Assembly (NCBI GenBank): GCA_022826005.1
Contig: JAJDVT010000062.1
Span: forward strand, 1-64,000
From: Gemmatimonadota bacterium
Lineage (GTDB): Bacteria; Gemmatimonadota; Gemmatimonadetes; Longimicrobiales; Gaopeijiaceae
Direction: 5' to 3'
Length of the DNA stretch: 64,000 bases
The position numbers and the translations under genes were made by a program. Numbering within the stretch: position 1 is the first letter of the stretch; each line of letters opens with the position of its first letter. Below the pieces are notes generated by a model. That model did not search any database. It was not told the origin of the DNA and saw only the letters and a program-made list of their open reading frames with translations. This document shows, one piece after another, positions 17,809-27,329 of the stretch.

Positions 17809-17817
17809 CCCCGATGC

Positions 17818-18060
17818 TCAACGGAAACCTGGGGGCTCGCGCATGGGCTCCCGCGGAGGAATGTCCAGCTCGACCCCCCCCAAAGGCTTGAACAGCTCAT
17901 GGAGCTTCGTCCCAAGCCCTTTCTCCGAAGCTTCCTCTTCCACCGCCTCACGCAGGATGACGCGGGCCTCCTCCTCCATCGAGCGCCCGTTGGTCGCCGC
18001 GCGTACGCGCAGCCTGGTCTTCACCTCGTCGTCCAGGTTGCGAATCGTGATGCTTGCCAT
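17818..18060 (-). CDS. vapB: FitA-type ribbon-helix-helix antitoxin
   Basis: 80 residues from ATG 18060 with GGAAGGAGG upstream; the longer open frame to 18117 runs back through the promoter and is rejected. ASITIRNLDDEVKTRLRVRA is the FitA/Arc-type RHH DNA-binding segment, NGRSMEEEARVILREAVEEE the second helix, and the Pro-rich C-terminus is the toxin-binding tail. It should repress its own promoter by binding the palindrome in the -35/-10 spacer. Confidence 0.9.
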   Translation of the reverse strand: MASITIRNLDDEVKTRLRVRAATNGRSMEEEARVILREAVEEEASEKGLGTKLHELFKPLGGVELDIPPREPMREPPGFR

Positions 18061-18097
18061 GGTGGTCCTCCTTCCGTCCCGATTCCCGTGGGGCAAT

Positions 18098-18126
18098 ATA
18101 CTATGATTGCAATGCAATCACGTCAA
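18098..18126 (-). promoter_or_regulatory. vapBC promoter with palindromic operator as spacer
   Basis: On the minus strand, TTGACG (18126-18121), a 17-base spacer, and TAGTAT (18103-18098). The spacer itself is a perfect palindrome, TGATTGCA / TGCAATCA around one central base, the expected binding site for a ribbon-helix-helix antitoxin complex. Directly seen; function inferred from position. Confidence 0.7.
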
Positions 18127-18133
18127 CAGTCCG

Positions 18134-19522
18134 TCACTCCTGCGCGGACTCCGCATCCACCACCACCTTCCCCGGATTCATGATCCCCTGCGGGTCCAGC
18201 GCGGCCTTCACCGCCCGCATCGCCGCCACACCCGCCGCGCCGAATTCCTCCTCCAGGAACCCCATCTTCCCCATCCCGATCCCGTGCTCCCCGGTGCACG
18301 TCCCCTCCATGGCGATCGCGCGCCGCACGATCCGCTCGTTGAACGCCTCCGCCTCGGCCAGCTCGTCCTCGCTGTCCGGATCGATCATGAAGACGGCGTG
18401 GAAGTTGCCGTCGCCGACGTGGCCCACGATCCCCCACGGAATCGTCGTGCGCTCCATGTCCCCGCGCGTCTCCTCGATGCACTGCGCCAGCCTGGACACC
18501 GGGACGCAGACGTCGCTCGTCAGGCCGTGGCACCCCGGGCGCAGCGCCAGAATCGCCGGATAGGCGTCGTGCCGGGCCTTCCACAGGCGGGCGCGTTCGT
18601 CCTGCCGGCGAGCGTACTCGAAGGCCGCGCCCCCGAGTCCGCGGCTGATCTCCTCCACCATGGCGCCGTGGGCCCTGACCTCGTCCTCCGACCCGTGGAA
18701 CTCGAAGAAGACGGTCGGCGCTTCGTCGTAGTCGAACCCCGAATGGAGGTTGACGGCGTGCATGGCCGTCGCGTCGAGGAGCTCGGCGCGGGCGACGGGA
18801 ATCCCGAGCTGCACCGATTCCACCACCGACCGCACGGCTTCGGCCAGGCCCGGAAAGGCACAGACGGCGGCGGCCATCGCCTCGGGCACCGGATGCAGGC
18901 GCACCGTGAGCTCGGTGATCACGCCCAGCGTGCCTTCCGAGCCGACGAGAAGGCGGGTGAGATCGTACCCGGCGGACGACTTCCTCGCCCGGCCCGCGGT
19001 CCGCACCACCTCCCCGTTCGCCAGCACGGCGGTGAGCGAGACCACCTGGTCGCGCATCGTGCCGTAACGCACCGTGGTCGTCCCCGACGCGCCCGTGGCC
19101 GCCATCCCGCCGAGCGTCGCATCGGCCCCCGGATCGACCGGGAAGAAGAGGCCCGTGCCGCGGAGTTCCCGGTCCAGCTGCCGCCGCGTCACCCCGGCCT
19201 CGACCGTCGCGTCGAGGTCGTCCGCGCGCACCGCCAGCACCCGGTTCATGGCCCCCAGGTCGATCGAGATCCCGCCGCGCACCGCCTGCACGTGCCCCTC
19301 GATCGAGGTGCCGGCCCCGAAGGGGATCACCGGGACGCCGTGGCGCGCGCAGGCCCGCACCGCGAAGGCAACCTCTTCGGTGGACTCGGCGAAGACCACC
19401 CCGTCGGGAGGGATGGCGGGGTGGTGGGAGTCGTCCTTGCCGTGGTGGTCGCGCACGGCGGCGGCGGTCGAGTAGCGGTCGCCGAAGCGGGCGCGGAGTT
19501 CGTCGTGGAGGGGGGTTGTCAT
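18134..19522 (-). CDS. FAD-binding 2-hydroxyacid oxidase/dehydrogenase (GlcD/DLD type)
   Basis: 462 residues from ATG 19522; the longer frame upstream overlaps imuA and is rejected. The FAD_binding_4 domain shows PFGAGTSIEGHVQAVRGGIS (the PGGxxTxxxG flavin loop) and DPGADATLGGMAATGASGTT, and the FAD-oxidase C domain shows WGIVGHVGDGNFHAVFMIDP and GTCTGEHGIGMGKM. The arrangement is that of D-lactate dehydrogenase (cytochrome) or the GlcD subunit of glycolate oxidase. Substrate not decidable. Divergent from imuA. Confidence 0.9.
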   Translation of the reverse strand: MTTPLHDELRARFGDRYSTAAAVRDHHGKDDSHHPAIPPDGVVFAESTEEVAFAVRACARHGVPVIPFGAGTSIEGHVQAVRGGISIDLGAMNRVLAVRADDLDATVEAGVTRRQLDRELRGTGLFFPVDPGADATLGGMAATGASGTTTVRYGTMRDQVVSLTAVLANGEVVRTAGRARKSSAGYDLTRLLVGSEGTLGVITELTVRLHPVPEAMAAAVCAFPGLAEAVRSVVESVQLGIPVARAELLDATAMHAVNLHSGFDYDEAPTVFFEFHGSEDEVRAHGAMVEEISRGLGGAAFEYARRQDERARLWKARHDAYPAILALRPGCHGLTSDVCVPVSRLAQCIEETRGDMERTTIPWGIVGHVGDGNFHAVFMIDPDSEDELAEAEAFNERIVRRAIAMEGTCTGEHGIGMGKMGFLEEEFGAAGVAAMRAVKAALDPQGIMNPGKVVVDAESAQE

Positions 19523-19640
19523 CGGGGCAACGTGGGGGCGTTGAGGGAAGGGTGGCAACCGGCGGCTCTCCGGCTTCCGGCTCGCAGCAGTCGTGGTATG
19601 AATCCGGGCGGGCACCGAGGGCACGAGCAGCCGGGCCCAG

Positions 19641-19669
19641 TTGACACTACGGTGTTTATTCGGTATCGT
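19641..19669 (+). promoter_or_regulatory. imuA promoter (shared mutasome promoter, copy 1)
   Basis: TTGACA at 19641-19646, exactly 17 bases, TATCGT at 19664-19669, and ATG 9 bases after the -10, so the transcript would start at or next to the ATG. The spacer holds TACGGTGTTTATTCGGT, which repeats at imuB and dnaE2. No ribosome binding site is visible. Confidence 0.7.
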
Positions 19670-19678
19670 GTTCGCCCC

Positions 19679-20503
19679 ATGTCTCAATTGGCGAAGCAGA
19701 AACGGATGACTGCGGACGCGCTCCGCCGGACGATCCAGGGCATCGAGGAATCGGGATCGCCGGACCGGCCGCGCTTGCCCCTGGGGGTTCCCGGAATCGA
19801 CCGGGCCCTCCCGGGCGGGGGGCTGCGCCTGGGCTGCATCCACGAAGTGGTCGGGGATGAAGCCGCTACCGGCTTTTGTGCGGCTTTGTTGGCGCGGGTA
19901 GGGGGGGCGGAAGGCAGGAGCAACACGCCGACCGGAAGCGCCTCACCTCGCGGCGCGTTCCGCCGTGGTGCCCTCCTGTGGCTCGTCCAGGGGGACGACC
20001 TGTACGCGCCCGGCCTGGTGCGCTACGGGATCGGGCCCGGGCAGCTGCTGGTCGTTTCGGGGCTGCGCCGGGCCGACGACATGCTCTGGGCCATGGAGGA
20101 GGCGCTCCGCTGCCGCGCGGTGAGCGGGGTGGTGGCCGAAATCGGGCAGATCGGCCTGGCAGCGGGGCGGCGCCTGATGCTGGCCGCCGAGGGGACGGGG
20201 GTGCTGGGACTGGTGCTGTCGCGCCGTGACCGGGGGCGGGGACGGGTGGGGGTGGCGATCAGCCGCTGGCGGGTGACCGCGGTGCCGAGCGGACCGACGG
20301 CGGACAAAGCCGGTTTGCCAGGCCAAATGTCCAATGGCCGGGAGCAGTCTGAAACGGACGGGACCAGATGGCGCGTCGAGCTGCTGCACTGCCGCAGTGG
20401 CCGACCGTCGGAGTGGACGGTAGCCTGGCAACCCGTGGACTGCTACGGCCCGAGCGCCGCCAGCGGAATCACGCTCACGCCATCCGGGCGCTGGTATCCG
20501 TAG
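19679..20503 (+). CDS. imuA: ImuA-family translesion synthesis protein (RecA-like)
   Basis: 274 residues from ATG 19679. The ImuA/SulA-like RecA-fold is recognisable from LPLGVPGIDRALPGGGLRLG, IHEVVGDEAATGF, RGALLWLVQGDDLYAPGL, and LLVVSGLRRADDMLWAMEEAL, followed by a C-terminal tail. In other bacteria ImuA(') works with ImuB and the DnaE2 polymerase in SOS mutagenic lesion bypass. Here the three genes are separated: imuB lies 6.9 kb and dnaE2 9.6 kb downstream, yet all share the same promoter. The 3' end overlaps the convergent ATPase gene by 61 bases. Confidence 0.85.
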   Translation: MSQLAKQKRMTADALRRTIQGIEESGSPDRPRLPLGVPGIDRALPGGGLRLGCIHEVVGDEAATGFCAALLARVGGAEGRSNTPTGSASPRGAFRRGALLWLVQGDDLYAPGLVRYGIGPGQLLVVSGLRRADDMLWAMEEALRCRAVSGVVAEIGQIGLAAGRRLMLAAEGTGVLGLVLSRRDRGRGRVGVAISRWRVTAVPSGPTADKAGLPGQMSNGREQSETDGTRWRVELLHCRSGRPSEWTVAWQPVDCYGPSAASGITLTPSGRWYP

Positions 20504-21705
20504 TCGCTTCCCACGATCACGCCGAGCGCGGCGGGTTCGCCACACCGGTCCGTGTCCACTCGGTCCGCGAACTTCAGAAGGGTGCGCGCGGCTTCATCGA
20601 CCCAGCCTGCCCCGAGCTTGACTTCGAAGGCGGCCCAGCGACCTGGCGCGATGTCCACGATGGCATCCACTTCCAGGCCCGTATTGTCCCGGTAGTGATA
20701 CAACCGGCCACCCAGCGCCTGGGCATATACGCGCAAATCCCGGATAGCCATGGATTCGAAGAGGAGTCCAAACCACCCGAGATCCCGGAGCAGATGCTCC
20801 GGCGTCGCGCGTAGCGCTGCCGCCGCGAGGGAAGGATCCACGAAGTGCCGCTTTGCCGATTGCCTTTGACGTGAACGGGAGCGCAAGTGGGGTCCCCACG
20901 GCGGCTGGTCTTCAAGGATCATGAGTCGTTTCAGGGCCGTCAGGTACTCACTGGCCGTGTTGTTCTTGAGAGGTGGGCCAGTGCGGTCGATACCGTCCGC
21001 GACATCCCGTGCAAGCGTCGCCAGGGACGCACAGGTGGCGGTGTTGCGAGCGAGCGAGCGGAGAAACCTGGCTACTCTGGCCGGATCCCGTCTGACTCCG
21101 TCCGTGCGGCTGATATCCGTCCGGCAAATCTCTTCGAGGTACGCCTGATTGATGCGCCGGGCCCGGTCCGCCGACAAGCGAAGATGTCCCGGCCAACCGC
21201 CGATACACACCAATTCAGCAATGTCGGGTACGGCCAGGGCGGCTACCAGACTCGGTACGGTCTCTCCGTTGAGAATGTCCTTCAGAGAAATCTGGCCGGT
21301 TGTGTGTCCCAGTTCGAACAACGACATCGGGCGGAGACGGAGACGGATGATTCGCCCGGCTCCCGTGTGCCGAGTGATATCGTCGGGTGGAACTGCCGAC
21401 CCCGTGAGGATGAAGTGGCCCCGCCCGGCACGGTCATCAATGGCCCGGCGCACATGGTTCCAGATTATTGGCTCCGCTTGCCATTCGTCGATCAGGCGAG
21501 GAGTCTTCCCATCCAGGAGCAACCCGGGATCGATGGCGATTGCGTCCTGGACATGCGGGTCTGCATCCATCCGAATCTCGCTCGCCGCCACCTGGCTGGC
21601 CATGGCCGTCTTGCCGCAGGCTCTCGGACCTTCGATGAGAACCCCCCCGGCGGTCATGAGGAGTTCGGTCAGTTCCTCGTCGGCTATGCGCGGAAGATAG
21701 GTCAC
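20443..21705 (-). CDS. AAA+ ATPase with C-terminal DUF4143
   Basis: 420 residues. Walker A GPRACGKTAMA (26-36), sensor and arginine region (RLIDEWQAEP, FILTGSAVPP), then the DUF4143 nuclease-like C-terminal domain with a PD-(D/E)XK-like pattern (GLEVDAIVDI ... AAFEVKLG). Proteins of this group are common in mobile and accessory regions and have no settled function. Several Arg-rich stretches are present. The gene sits between imuA and the Calx-beta fossil, alone on its strand. Confidence 0.85.
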   Translation of the reverse strand: MTYLPRIADEELTELLMTAGGVLIEGPRACGKTAMASQVAASEIRMDADPHVQDAIAIDPGLLLDGKTPRLIDEWQAEPIIWNHVRRAIDDRAGRGHFILTGSAVPPDDITRHTGAGRIIRLRLRPMSLFELGHTTGQISLKDILNGETVPSLVAALAVPDIAELVCIGGWPGHLRLSADRARRINQAYLEEICRTDISRTDGVRRDPARVARFLRSLARNTATCASLATLARDVADGIDRTGPPLKNNTASEYLTALKRLMILEDQPPWGPHLRSRSRQRQSAKRHFVDPSLAAAALRATPEHLLRDLGWFGLLFESMAIRDLRVYAQALGGRLYHYRDNTGLEVDAIVDIAPGRWAAFEVKLGAGWVDEAARTLLKFADRVDTDRCGEPAALGVIVGSDYGYQRPDGVSVIPLAALGP

Positions 21706-21889
21706 GGCAAGACCTCAGTATGAAACGACGTGAGTAGCTGCCTCTCATTGGAGTCTAGCTATCTGGCGGTAGGTTTGCAACAGGTATACCGGTAAGATTG
21801 CAATGCTTTGGATAATAGAATTCGCAATTGGTACAGAGGGGTGGTTTGCAACGGGTCGTCCTCCGGGCACACCCGGCCCCCGGTCCTCC
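21706..21889. other. AT-richer intergenic stretch with GGTTTGCAAC repeats
   Basis: Upstream of the ATPase gene. It contains two direct copies of GGTTTGCAAC (near 21771 and 21843). No gene recognised. Confidence 0.3.
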
Positions 21890-22097
21890 AGAGTCAGGGG
21901 CCCTGAAGCAGACGGAGGGCGCCGGCCTCATCCTCCACATCCCAACCACTTCCATCATCATCCCCTACGTTGACTACGACATCGGCACTTCTGCCGTCGT
22001 AGCCACCGCCCGACGCCCTCACTGTCAGCGTCCCCCTCTCGTCACCGGTGTCCGCATCGTCCTTCGCCGTCACCTCATCTGCCGCTGAGAAAAACAC
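21890..22097 (-). pseudogene. fragment of a Calx-beta/cadherin-like repeat adhesin
   Basis: A 67-residue frame matches a single repeat of large secreted repeat proteins: the run DDADTGDERGTLTVRASGGG, then YDGRSADVVVNVGDDD, the typical end of a Calx-beta-like repeat. There is no start, signal peptide or continuation, so it is a stranded fragment of a large adhesin-type gene. Confidence 0.5.
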
Positions 22098-22326
22098 GGG
22101 CCGATTTGGTCCGGCTCGATGCTCCCGAGTGATGGATTAAACGCACATTCCGCGATCTGGTTCCCCGGGTTCCCGATAGTTCCCGTTGTTCCATTTGGAA
22201 AACGATCCGCCGGGCGATGCGCGGGCGATGCACTTGGGGGGTCCCGTGCGAGCGGTCATCGGAACGCGCTCGGGAGTGTGGCGAACTCCCGGTTTCTTCG
22301 CGCTGACGCCCGGCGGGACGGCGGTG
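22098..22326. other. intergenic downstream of ilvC
   Basis: Region between the ilv operon 3' end and the adhesin fragment. No gene or obvious terminator hairpin was recognised. Confidence 0.3.
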
Positions 22327-23364
22327 CTACGGTCTCAACTCACGCAGTCTTTTTCCGGCTCGCCAGATCTCCTGGTCGGCCATGTCGCCGAGTTCCTTCT
22401 CGAGGCGCTCCCGGTAGTCGGCCCGGCCGCACTCCTCGATCACGATCCGCGCCTCTTCGCCCGTCTTGACCCTCTCGTAGAGCTCGTCGAAAAGCGGGGC
22501 CACGGCGTCGCGGAACCGGTGCCGCCAGTCGAGCGCGCCGCGCTGCGCCGTGGTCGAGCAGTTCCCGTACATCCAGTCCATCCCCTTCTCGGCCACCAGC
22601 GGCATGAGGCTCTGGGTGAGCTCCTCGACCGTCTCGTTGAAGGCCTCGGACGGGGAATGGCCGTTCTTGCGGAGAACCGCGAACTGGGCCTCGAACACGC
22701 CCGCCAGCGCGCCCATCAGAATGCCGCGCTCGCCGGTCAGGTCGGACCACACTTCCCTCTGGAAGTCGGTCTCGAAGAGGTAGGCGGAACCGACGCCGAT
22801 CCCGAGCGACACGACCCTTTCGTGCGCGCGGCCGGTGGCGTCCTGGGAGATCGCGTAGCTCGAATTCAGCCCCTTGCCCTGCACGAAGAGCCGCCGGAGC
22901 GACAGCCCGGAGCCCTTGGGGGCCACCAGCACGACATCGATGTCGCCGGGCGGGACGATTCCGGTCTGCTCGCAGTACGTGACGCCGAACCCGTGGGAGA
23001 AGTAGAGGCACTTCCCCGCCGTGAGATGGGGCTTGACCGCTTCCCAGCATGCGATCTGGCCCGCGTCGGAGAGCAGGTACTGGATGATCGTGCCCCGCTC
23101 GGCCGCGTCCTCGATCCCGAAGAGCGTTTCGCCCTCGGTCCACCCGTCCTCGACGGCCCTGTCCCAGGAGGGAGAGCCCTTGCGCTGCCCAACGATCACC
23201 CGGAAGCCGTTGTCCCTCAGGTTGAGAGCCTGTCCCGGCCCCTGGACCCCGTAGCCCAGCACGGCGATCGTCTCGTCCTTCAGCGACTTCAAGGCCCGCT
23301 CCAGCGGCCACTCGTCGCGCGTGATTACGGTCTCCTGCTCGTCGCCTACGCGTATCTTTGCCAC
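22327..23364 (-). CDS. ilvC: ketol-acid reductoisomerase (NAD(P)H)
   Basis: 345 residues from a GTG at 23364 with AGGA upstream; the longer frame has no homology. It converts acetolactate or acetohydroxybutyrate to the dihydroxy acid in valine/isoleucine synthesis. The Rossmann motif is VLGYGVQGPGQALNLRDNG, unlike the common GYGSQGHA form, and the cofactor loop reads VGQRKGSPSWD. The C-terminal all-helical domain carries the Mg-binding EAFNETVEELTQSLMPL. Last gene of ilvDBNC; 43 bases after ilvN. Confidence 0.95.
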   Translation of the reverse strand: MAKIRVGDEQETVITRDEWPLERALKSLKDETIAVLGYGVQGPGQALNLRDNGFRVIVGQRKGSPSWDRAVEDGWTEGETLFGIEDAAERGTIIQYLLSDAGQIACWEAVKPHLTAGKCLYFSHGFGVTYCEQTGIVPPGDIDVVLVAPKGSGLSLRRLFVQGKGLNSSYAISQDATGRAHERVVSLGIGVGSAYLFETDFQREVWSDLTGERGILMGALAGVFEAQFAVLRKNGHSPSEAFNETVEELTQSLMPLVAEKGMDWMYGNCSTTAQRGALDWRHRFRDAVAPLFDELYERVKTGEEARIVIEECGRADYRERLEKELGDMADQEIWRAGKRLRELRP

Positions 23365-23407
23365 AGTGATTTCCTCGTGCCCGGCGGTATCCGGTCCGCC
23401 TTCCGGT

Positions 23408-23692
23408 TCAGCTGCCCCCACGCGACGACGGCACCCCCGGCGCGTCGTCCTCTTCCATACGATAGTCTATCTCCACCACGCCCACGAACGCACCAATCTG
23501 CTTGACGGCCCGGCGTACATGGTCGGCGTCCGCGCGGACGCTCAGTTCCATTTCGTACACCGCGCTGCCAGCGGGATTCGTGCAGGCAATGCCCAGGATC
23601 TCGATGCGGTGCCGCACCAGGCACGCGAAGAGGCGCAACAGGAGCGCGCTGCTGTTCTCCGTCAGGGCCGACAACCTGTACCGGGCAATCAC
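23408..23692 (-). CDS. ilvN: acetolactate synthase small subunit, short ACT-only form
   Basis: 94 residues. A single ACT-like domain (RYRLSALTENSSALLLRLFA, IEILGIACTNPAGSAVYEME) and a short tail. This resembles IlvM/short regulatory subunits rather than the ~160-residue IlvN/IlvH, so feedback inhibition by valine may differ. It activates the IlvB catalytic subunit encoded 45 bases upstream. Confidence 0.88.
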   Translation of the reverse strand: MIARYRLSALTENSSALLLRLFACLVRHRIEILGIACTNPAGSAVYEMELSVRADADHVRRAVKQIGAFVGVVEIDYRMEEDDAPGVPSSRGGS

Positions 23693-23737
23693 TGATCCTC
23701 TCCGCAGGGTGGGGCGAGCTTGCGTTAGCCGCCGGCT

Positions 23738-25510
23738 CTATTCGAGCCTGATCTCCGCGCAGCCCGCGCCCACCGGGATCATCGGGAAGACGTTCTCTTC
23801 GCGCTCGACCACGACATCGAGAACGAACGGCCCCTTCGCGGCCAGCATCTCGTCGAGCGCGGCGTCGATGTCGGCCCGGTCGGTCACTCGCACGGCGCCC
23901 GCGCCAAAGGCCCGCGCCACCCCCGCCAGGTCCGGGTTCTCGAGCTCGATCGCGGAATAGCGGTTGTCGAAGAACATCTCCTGCCACTGCCGCACCATCC
24001 CCAGGAATCCGTTGTTCAGGATGATCGCCTTGGCCGGGATCCCCTCCTGGACCATCGTGGCGAGTTCCTGGAGCGTCATCTGGAAGCCGCCGTCGCCGAT
24101 CACCCCGACCACCGGCCGATCAGGCCGCGCGAGCGTTGCGCCCATCGCGGCCGGAAGCGCGTACCCCATGGTGCCGAGACCGCCCGACGTGATGATTCCG
24201 GCGCCGCCGTCGAACCGGTAGTAGCGCGCGGCCGCCATCTGGTGCTGCCCCACGTCGGCCACGACGATCGCGCGGCCCCCGGTGCGCTCGGAGAGACGGT
24301 GGATCACCTCCGCCATCCGGATCCCGGGGGACCCCGGAAAAAGGTCCCCGTCGATCACCCGCGCGCGCTCGATCTCCATGCACTGCGCGAATTCGTCCAT
24401 CCACTCCGCGTACGATGCGGGCGGGACGCGATCCGCCATGGCGGCCAGCGCCTCCTTCGCGTCCGCGACGATCCCCACATCCGTGGGCACGTTCTTGCCG
24501 ATCTCCGACGCGTCGATATCCACGTGGACGACCCGCGCGTGGGGCGCGTATTTGGCAAGGTTGCCGGTCACGCGGTCGTCGAACCGCATGCCGACCGCGA
24601 CGAGCAGGTCGGCTTCGTCGGTCTTGACGTTGGGCCCGTAGTTCCCGTGCATGCCGAGCAGACCCACGTATAGGGGATGCCGGGTGGGCATGGCTCCCAG
24701 CCCCAAAAGCGTGCTCGCGAAGGGGAGTCCCGCCCGTTCGATGAAGCGCCGGAGTTCGTCGCGGGCGTTCGACAGGAGCACGCCCTGGCCGACCAGAACG
24801 AGGGGCTTGCGGGCGCGGTCGATGAGACGGCAGGCGACGGCGACGGCGTCAAGGTCCAGCGTGGGCCGCGGCGAATAACCCGCAACCTCCGGTTCCGCCG
24901 GCGGCGGGCGGTACTCGAAGCTGGCGAACTGGGCATCCTTGGTGATGTCGATCAGCACCGGCCCCGGGCGCCCGCTGCGGGCGATGTAGAGCGCCTTCGC
25001 CACCGCCGCCGGGATCTCGCTCGCCTCCGTGATCTGGCAGTTCCACTTCGTCACCGGCGCGCTCACGGACATGACGTCGGTCTCCTGGAAGGCGTCGGAG
25101 CCGAGCATTGGCGAGGGGACCTGCCCGGTGATGCACAAAACCGGCGTGCTGTCCATCTTCGCGTCGGCCATGCCGGTAAGCATGTTGGTCGCGCCGGGCC
25201 CGGACGTGGCGATGCAGACGCCCGTCCTGCCGGAAGCGCGCGCGTAACCCTCCGCGGCGTGGATCGAGCCCTGCTCGTGGCGGACCAGCACATGACGGAT
25301 CCTGTCCCCGAAGTTGAGGAGCGCGTCGTACACGGGCATGATCGCGCCGCCGGGGTATCCGAAGACGAGGTCCACGCCGCCTTTGACCAGGGAGAGAACA
25401 AGGGCGTCGGCACCCGTCATCGTCTGGCCCGCGCGCAGCAGGTCGTCGCGTTGCGCGGTGGCCGCGGCCTCTTTCCCGGTGTCGATGACGGCGGTTGCGT
25501 GTTCAGACAT
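23738..25510 (-). CDS. ilvB: acetolactate synthase large subunit
   Basis: 590 residues from ATG 25510, whose A is also the last base of the ilvD stop (TGATG). It is a thiamine diphosphate enzyme condensing pyruvate with pyruvate or 2-ketobutyrate. Visible: the [16 protein letters not shown]-terminal pyrimidine domain with the catalytic Glu in [16 protein letters not shown], the FAD-binding middle domain, and the ThDP/Mg motif [20 protein letters not shown] ending in [15 protein letters not shown]. The first ~30 residues are an extra non-conserved stretch. Part of ilvDBNC. Confidence 0.95.
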   Translation of the reverse strand: MSEHATAVIDTGKEAAATAQRDDLLRAGQTMTGADALVLSLVKGGVDLVFGYPGGAIMPVYDALLNFGDRIRHVLVRHEQGSIHAAEGYARASGRTGVCIATSGPGATNMLTGMADAKMDSTPVLCITGQVPSPMLGSDAFQETDVMSVSAPVTKWNCQITEASEIPAAVAKALYIARSGRPGPVLIDITKDAQFASFEYRPPPAEPEVAGYSPRPTLDLDAVAVACRLIDRARKPLVLVGQGVLLSNARDELRRFIERAGLPFASTLLGLGAMPTRHPLYVGLLGMHGNYGPNVKTDEADLLVAVGMRFDDRVTGNLAKYAPHARVVHVDIDASEIGKNVPTDVGIVADAKEALAAMADRVPPASYAEWMDEFAQCMEIERARVIDGDLFPGSPGIRMAEVIHRLSERTGGRAIVVADVGQHQMAAARYYRFDGGAGIITSGGLGTMGYALPAAMGATLARPDRPVVGVIGDGGFQMTLQELATMVQEGIPAKAIILNNGFLGMVRQWQEMFFDNRYSAIELENPDLAGVARAFGAGAVRVTDRADIDAALDEMLAAKGPFVLDVVVEREENVFPMIPVGAGCAEIRLE

Positions 25511-27186
25511 CAGTAGACCCGATCCGTAGTGCATCCCTGCGAGGCTGAGGAAACGGTGCGCGCGTACCTGTACAGGGCGCCCGAAGTCGCGCGCAAGGGC
25601 GGCGCGGTCCATTTCCTCCGGCGGACTTCGATTTCTGCTGCCGGAATATCAGCGTCGATCGTATTACGAACTGCATCAATTCGTATGACGTCGCCGTCGG
25701 CGATCAGCGCGATCAGACCGCCGTCCTGCGCCTCCGGAGTGATGTGCCCGACGACGAACCCGTGCGTCCCGCCGGAAAAGCGGCCATCCGTGATCAGGGC
25801 GACATCGCCGCCCAGCCCCCTCCCCATGATCATCGAGGTCGGCGTCAGCATCTCGGGCATCCCGGGCCCGCCTCGCGGCCCTTCGTAGCGGATCACGATC
25901 ACGTCACCCTTCTCGATCCGCCCCTCGCCGATCGCGCGGTTCGCCTCGGCCTCGCTGTCGAAGACCCTCGCGGGCCCCTCGAAGACCTCGCCCTCCTTGC
26001 CGGTGATCTTCGCAACCGCGCCCCCCTCGGCCACGTTGCCGTACATGATCCGCAGGTGTCCGGAAGGCTTGATGGGGTCGCCGAAGTCGTGAATGACCTT
26101 CTGGCCGGGGGAGAGCGGAGGGGCGGTGGCGGCATTCTCGGCGAGCGTACTGCCCGTCACCGTCATGCAGTCGCCGTGGAGAAGGTCTTCCTCCAGCAGC
26201 ATCCTGATCACGCCCGGCATCCCCCCCACCGCGTGCAGGTCCTGCATCACGTACGGGCCGCTGGGTCTGAAGTCGGCAAGCAGCGGTGTGCTATCGCTGA
26301 TGCGCTGGAAATCGTCGACCGTGAGGTCGATTTCGAGCGTGCGGGCGATTGCGAGCAGATGAAGGACGACGTTGGTGGAGCCGCCGAGCGCGATGGCCAG
26401 GGTGATCGCGTTCTCGAAGGCGTTGCGCGTGAGGATGTCGGAAGGGCGGAGGTTGCGCTCGAGGAGGTTCCGGATGGCGGCTCCGGCCTTCCGGCATTCG
26501 TCGACCTTGTCCGGGCTCGTCGCGGGGTTGGACGAACTGCAGGGCAGGCTCATTCCCATGACCTCGATGACGGACGCCATGGTGTTCGCGGTGAACATCC
26601 CGCCGCAGGCCCCCGCCCCCGGACAGCTCAGCCGGACGATGCGGTCGAACTCCTGCGAGGTGATGGTGCCCGCCAGCCGCTGTCCCAGCGCCTCGAACGA
26701 GGAGACCACATCCAGCCGGCGGCCGTTGTCGTGCCCGGGCGCGATGGTCCCGCCGTAGATCATCAGCGCGGGCCTGTCGAGGCGGCTCATGGCGATCATC
26801 GCGCCGGGCATGTTCTTGTCGCACCCCATGATCGTCACGAGGCCGTCGTAGTGCTGCGCCGACGCGATCGTCTCGATCGAGTCCGCGATCAGGTCGCGCG
26901 AGGGGAGCGAATAGCGCATCCCCGCCGTCCCCATCGAGATCCCGTCGCTCACCCCGATCGTGTTCGACACGAAGCCGACCATCTCCGACGCCTGCACGCT
27001 CTCCTTGACCGTCGCTGCCAGGCCGTTCAGGTGCATGTTGCAAGGATTGCCCTCGTAGCCGGAACTCACGATGCCCACCTGCGGGCGGTCGAGATCGGCC
27101 TCGGTCAACCCCGCGGCGAAGAGCATCGCGCGCGCCGCCGGACGGTCCTGGCGCTGCGTGAGCTCGCTGCTGATCCGGTTCAACAT
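25510..27186 (-). CDS. ilvD: dihydroxy-acid dehydratase
   Basis: 558 residues, normal length. It dehydrates the dihydroxy acid to the 2-keto acid in valine/isoleucine synthesis. The [Fe-S] cysteines are in [22 protein letters not shown] and [19 protein letters not shown]; catalytic region [19 protein letters not shown]. First gene of a minus-strand operon ilvD-ilvB-ilvN-ilvC, overlapping ilvB by one base. A candidate promoter lies at 27304-27275. Confidence 0.95.
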   Translation of the reverse strand: MLNRISSELTQRQDRPAARAMLFAAGLTEADLDRPQVGIVSSGYEGNPCNMHLNGLAATVKESVQASEMVGFVSNTIGVSDGISMGTAGMRYSLPSRDLIADSIETIASAQHYDGLVTIMGCDKNMPGAMIAMSRLDRPALMIYGGTIAPGHDNGRRLDVVSSFEALGQRLAGTITSQEFDRIVRLSCPGAGACGGMFTANTMASVIEVMGMSLPCSSSNPATSPDKVDECRKAGAAIRNLLERNLRPSDILTRNAFENAITLAIALGGSTNVVLHLLAIARTLEIDLTVDDFQRISDSTPLLADFRPSGPYVMQDLHAVGGMPGVIRMLLEEDLLHGDCMTVTGSTLAENAATAPPLSPGQKVIHDFGDPIKPSGHLRIMYGNVAEGGAVAKITGKEGEVFEGPARVFDSEAEANRAIGEGRIEKGDVIVIRYEGPRGGPGMPEMLTPTSMIMGRGLGGDVALITDGRFSGGTHGFVVGHITPEAQDGGLIALIADGDVIRIDAVRNTIDADIPAAEIEVRRRKWTAPPLRATSGALYRYARTVSSASQGCTTDRVY

Positions 27187-27237
27187 CGTCCGTGAGCACT
27201 CAGGATTTGGAATGCACGGGTCCCTGTGCTCCTGCCC

Positions 27238-27304
27238 GGAGGGGGAGGGAGGGGGGAGGGCGGAAAGGGAGGGAATAATATGTTTCCGCCGCCGTGATCC
27301 GCAA
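27238..27304 (-). promoter_or_regulatory. ilv operon promoter and pyrimidine-rich leader
   Basis: On the minus strand TTGCGG (27304-27299), 18 bases, TATTAT (27280-27275). The leader below it is a run of C/T tracts, so the opposite strand has G-runs (GGGGGAGGGAGGGGGGAGGG, 27241-27260) able to form a G-quadruplex. No leader peptide with Ile/Val/Leu codons was seen. Confidence 0.4.
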
Positions 27305-27329
27305 GGAATTTCTTCTGCGGTCGCTGGGG

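Noticed and set aside
22340-23311. Long minus-strand frame overlapping ilvC
   Set aside because: Arg/Gly-rich shadow of ilvC with no homology.
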